From Escherichia marmotae (GTDB taxonomy: Bacteria; Pseudomonadota; Gammaproteobacteria; Enterobacterales; Enterobacteriaceae): a stretch of 64,000 nt of DNA. Below, piece after piece: positions 60,943 to 64,000 of the stretch (position 1 is the stretch's first letter; each line of letters begins with the position of its first letter). The translations under genes were made by a program, and so were the position numbers. The DNA is taken from positions 2,170,001 to 2,234,000 of the forward strand of contig NZ_CP025979.1 in the NCBI RefSeq assembly GCF_002900365.1. The letters are read 5' to 3'. The notes beneath the pieces are model-generated. The model searched no databases. It was not told where the DNA came from and saw only the letters and a list, made by a program, of their open reading frames with translations.

Positions 60943-63017
60943 ATCGTTCCTCGCGCTGCTGCGCGGCGGCAATCTCGGCGTGCCGCTGGTGATCCTGTGT
61001 ATTCTGGCGATGATTATTTTGCCGCTACCGCCTGCGCTGCTGGATATTCTGTTCACCTTCAACATTGTGCTGGCGGTGATGGTGCTACTGGTGGCGGTGT
61101 CGGCAAAAAGACCGCTGGAATTCAGCCTGTTCCCGACCATTTTGCTAATCACCACTTTAGCGCCTGACGCTCAACGTCGCCTCTACGCGCGTGGTGCTGC
61201 TGCACGGGCATCTCGGCGCAGGTGCGGCGGGTAAGGTGATTGAGTCGTTTGGTCAGGTGGTGATTGGCGGCAACTTTGTCGTCGGCTTTGTGGTGTTTAT
61301 CATCCTGATGATCATCAACTTTATCGTCGTCACCAAAGGAGCCGAGCGTATTTCCGAGGTTTCTGCCCGCTTTACCCTGGACGCGATGCCCGGCAAGCAG
61401 ATGGCGATTGACGCCGATCTTAACGCCGGATTGATCAACCAGGCACAGGCGCAAACCCGGCGTAAAGACGTTGCCAGCGAGGCCGATTTCTACGGCGCGA
61501 TGGACGGGGCGTCGAAGTTTGTGCGTGGCGATGCCATCGCCGGGATGATGATTCTGGCGATCAACCTGATCGGCAGTGTCTGTATCGGGATTTTCAAATA
61601 TAACCTGAGCGCCGATGCCGCTTTCCAGCAGTATGTGCTGATGACCATCGGTGACGGGCTGGTGGCGCAGATCCCTTCCCTGCTGCTCTCCACGGCGGCG
61701 GCGATTATCGTCACCCGCGTCAGCGATAACGGCGATATCGCCCATGACGTGCGTAACCAGCTCCTGGCAAGCCCGTCGGTGCTCTACACCGCCACCGGAA
61801 TTATGTTTGTGCTGGCGGTGGTGCCGGGAATGCCGCACCTGCCGTTCCTGATGTTCAGCGCCCTGCTTGGCTATACCGGCTGGCGAATGAGCAAACGCCC
61901 GCAGGCAGCAGAGGCGGAAGAGAAAAGCCTCGAAACGCTGACCCGCACCATCACTGAAACCAGCGAGCAATAGGTCAGTTGGGAAACCATTCCGCTGATT
62001 GAGCCCATCAGTTTAAGCCTCGGCTACAAGCTGGTGGCGCTGGTGGACAAAGCGCAGGGCAACCCGCTCACCCAGCGGATTCGCGGCGTCCGGCAGGTGA
62101 TTTCCGACGGCAACGGCGTGCTATTGCCGGAGATCCGCATTCGGGAAAACTTCCGCCTCAAGCCCAGTCAGTACGCCATTTTCATCAACGGCATTAAGGC
62201 TGATGAAGCGGATATTCCGGCGGATAAACTGATGGCCCTGCCCTCCAGCGAAACCTACGGCGAGATTGATGGCGTTCTGGGTAACGACCCGGCGTATGGG
62301 ATGCCGGTGACCTGGATACAGCCTGCGCAGAAAGCGAAGGCGCTGAATATGGGGTATCAGGTGATCGACAGCGCCAGCGTGATTGCCACCCATGTGAACA
62401 AGATTGTGCGCAGCTATATTCCTGATTTGTTTAACTATGATGACATCACGCAGTTGCATAACCGCCTGTCGTCGATGGCTCCGCGACTGGCGGAAGATTT
62501 GAGCGCGGCGCTGAACTACAGCCAGTTGCTGAAGGTGTACCGGGCTCTGTTGACCGAAGGCGTTTCCCTGCGCGATATCGTCACCATCGCCACCGTGCTG
62601 GTCGCCAGTAGCACGGTGACCAAGGATCATATTCTGCTGGCGGCCGATGTGCGCCTGGCGCTGCGGCGCAGTATTACCCATCCGTTCGTTCGCAAGCAGG
62701 AGCTGACGGTGTATACGCTGAATAATGAGCTGGAAAATCTGCTGACCAACGTGGTGAATCAGGCGCAACAGGGCGGCAAAGTGATGCTCGACAGCGTGCC
62801 GGTTGACCCGAATATGCTCAACCAGTTCCAGAGTACGATGCCGCAGGTGAAGGAACAGATGAAAGCGGCGGGGAAAGACCCGGTGCTGCTGGTGCCGCCG
62901 CAGTTACGCCCTTTGCTGGCGCGCTACGCAAGGTTGTTTGCGCCGGGGCTGCATGTGCTGTCGTATAACGAAGTGCCGGATGAGCTGGAGTTGAAGATTA
63001 TGGGGGCGTTGATGTAA
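60926..63017 (+). pseudogene. lfhA: Export apparatus protein LfhA (FlhA-like) with frameshift and amber codon
   Basis: The 697-codon gene encodes the large FlhA export protein. The N-terminal frame ends LFPTILLITTLAPDAQRR, but FlhA has TTLFRLxLNVxSTRVVLLHGHLGAG. The expected RLTLNVASTRVVLLHGH lies in another frame from about 61164, so about two bases are missing near 61160-61164. In that frame a TAG at 61971-61973 interrupts ...TITETSEQ-TAG-VSWETIPLIEPISL, and the rest continues to 63017. Both changes are fatal to a normal product. K-12 keeps only a fragment of this gene. Confidence 0.9.
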
Positions 63018-63040
63018 GCATCCGGCACCAGTGCACAATT

Positions 63041-63074
63041 GCCGGATGCGGCGTAAACGCCTTATCCGTCCTAC
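63041..63074. repeat. REP element between lfhA and yafL
   Basis: GCCGGATGCGGCGTAAACGC with the complementary CTTATCCG follows the lfhA stop codon. It overlaps the end of the convergent yafL gene. Confidence 0.75.
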
Positions 63075-63823
63075 AAAATCGTCTCTTCCGTCAAAATCCG
63101 CCGAGCACCTAAAAAATGGTCCTGCCAGAAAGGTTCGGCTAACCGGCTTATCCGAATGGTTTCGCCGGTACGTGGCGACTCGATAAATTGCCCATCGCCC
63201 AGATACACGCCCATATGATCGGCTATCTCGCGGCTGTGGATATGGAAAAACAGCAAATCTCCCCGGCGCAGGTCGTTATTCGCCACAATCGTTGCCCGAT
63301 GGTAGTGATACATCTCATTGGCCGTGCGCGGGAGCTTCGCCTCGAGAATCTTGTTGTAGGCATAAAAAACCAACCCGCTGCAGTCGAAGCCTTTATCAGG
63401 CCGCGTGCCGCCCCAGACGTAAGGCTTACCAAGCTGTTGCTCCAGGCGGTGAATCGCCACTTCGGTGATATTGTGCAGGTGGTCGCTGCTTAAGAAATGG
63501 GGGTTTTCTGCCAACGCCTGCCAGCGTCTGTCACTCGACTTGAGCGGCGCAGGAAACCATTCTGGATGCTGTTTTATCTGCTCGCGGTTGTGCTGGCGCA
63601 GCGCCCTTCTGCTTTGTGCGTTCCCTTCTACAATGTAGCTGGCCTGTTTTTTCAGATGCGCGTGGTATCGCTTTAGCAATCGCGCACGGTTTTGCATCCG
63701 CTGGCGGGCGGCGTAACTGAAGGAGGTGTGTGATGTGGGAGTGGCGTTGGCAAATATAGGAAGCCAAAGGGACAAAGAAAACACGCCCAGGCGCAGAAAT
63801 CTGCCGTGAGAGAACGAATACAT
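63071..63823 (-). CDS. yafL: Secreted NlpC/P60 peptidoglycan hydrolase YafL
   Basis: This 250-residue protein has a signal peptide (N-terminal hydrophobic run ending FANA) and an NlpC/P60 domain from about residue 120. The catalytic Cys lies in DKGFDCSGLVFYAYNK, the His in HSREIADHMGVYLG, and the third residue in FIESPRTGE. It likely cuts peptide cross-links in peptidoglycan. It matches K-12 YafL except in the signal peptide. The remaining 177 bp to the window end are AT-rich without a recognised gene. Confidence 0.94.
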   Translation of the reverse strand: MYSFSHGRFLRLGVFSLSLWLPIFANATPTSHTSFSYAARQRMQNRARLLKRYHAHLKKQASYIVEGNAQSRRALRQHNREQIKQHPEWFPAPLKSSDRRWQALAENPHFLSSDHLHNITEVAIHRLEQQLGKPYVWGGTRPDKGFDCSGLVFYAYNKILEAKLPRTANEMYHYHRATIVANNDLRRGDLLFFHIHSREIADHMGVYLGDGQFIESPRTGETIRISRLAEPFWQDHFLGARRILTEETIL

Positions 63824-64000
63824 GAAGGATATAAACTGGCTGAATGAAGGTGATAATTTTAAAGGAGCGGGTGGGTAAATAGGATTATTAATCGCTTATT
63901 TGCATATTACTATTGCAGTTTCATAACCTTAGGAAATAATTAATAAATCCGCTATACAGCCGCTTTTCGGACTTTTGAAAATCGCCCCTTATGCTAAATT

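Noticed and set aside
61149..61970. Long open frame antisense to lfhA (273 codons)
   Set aside because: Antisense of the FlhA core; no start site or motif.

Overview
This 64 kb window is a chromosomal segment of Escherichia coli or a very close relative. It carries proA, proB, phoE, crl, frsA, gpt, pepD, dinB and yafL in the K-12 order, but read in the opposite direction. Pho, LexA, Zur and ModE sites of E. coli type are present, and REP/BIME repeats fill many intergenic gaps.

Region 1 (1-10.95 kb) is an accessory stretch ending at the tRNA-Thr gene thrW. It holds ykgI- and ykgR-like small genes and the Zur-type zinc-free ribosomal protein pair ykgM-ykgO. Next comes an O-methyltransferase / Tat-exported esterase / Sel1-repeat operon, divergent from a TetR regulator. 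A FecCD-type ABC transporter with a ModA-like partner follows, with a ModE box in its divergent promoter, so it is probably a molybdate or tungstate uptake system. The region closes with yagU, a possible small RNA, and a wrecked integrase abutting thrW.

Region 2 (11-23.3 kb) is backbone: proA-proB, phoE, crl, frsA, gpt, pepD, then prfH-rtcB2 (predicted RNA repair and ribosome rescue) with a tiny leader ORF, and yafP-dinB. The yafN-yafO toxin-antitoxin pair that separates dinB from yafP in K-12 is absent.

Region 3 (23.4-63 kb) is an essentially complete Flag-2 (lateral-type) flagellar locus. In K-12 this locus is deleted down to lafU and lfhA remnants. Gene blocks are laf (motor, sigma-28, caps, flagellin), lfg (hook, rod, rings), a modification and accessory block, and lfi/lfh (export, C-ring, ATPase, LafK). 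Three good sigma-54 promoters (before lfgB, lafB and a fliB-like gene) and one or two sigma-28-like promoters show the LafK to LafS hierarchy. The modification block contains a FliB-like protein without iron-sulfur cysteines, an 821-residue three-domain glycosyl/glycerophosphotransferase, a Fic AMPylase behind 70-bp tandem repeats, and a TagD-like cytidylyltransferase. Together they suggest CDP-glycerol-based modification of the lateral flagellin.

The Flag-2 locus looks decayed. lfgD, lfiJ and lfhA each have an in-frame amber codon, and lfhA, lfhB and lfiH each have a frameshift, so the flagellum is probably not made. The window ends with yafL (NlpC/P60). All calls come from reading the sequence; no database search was run.
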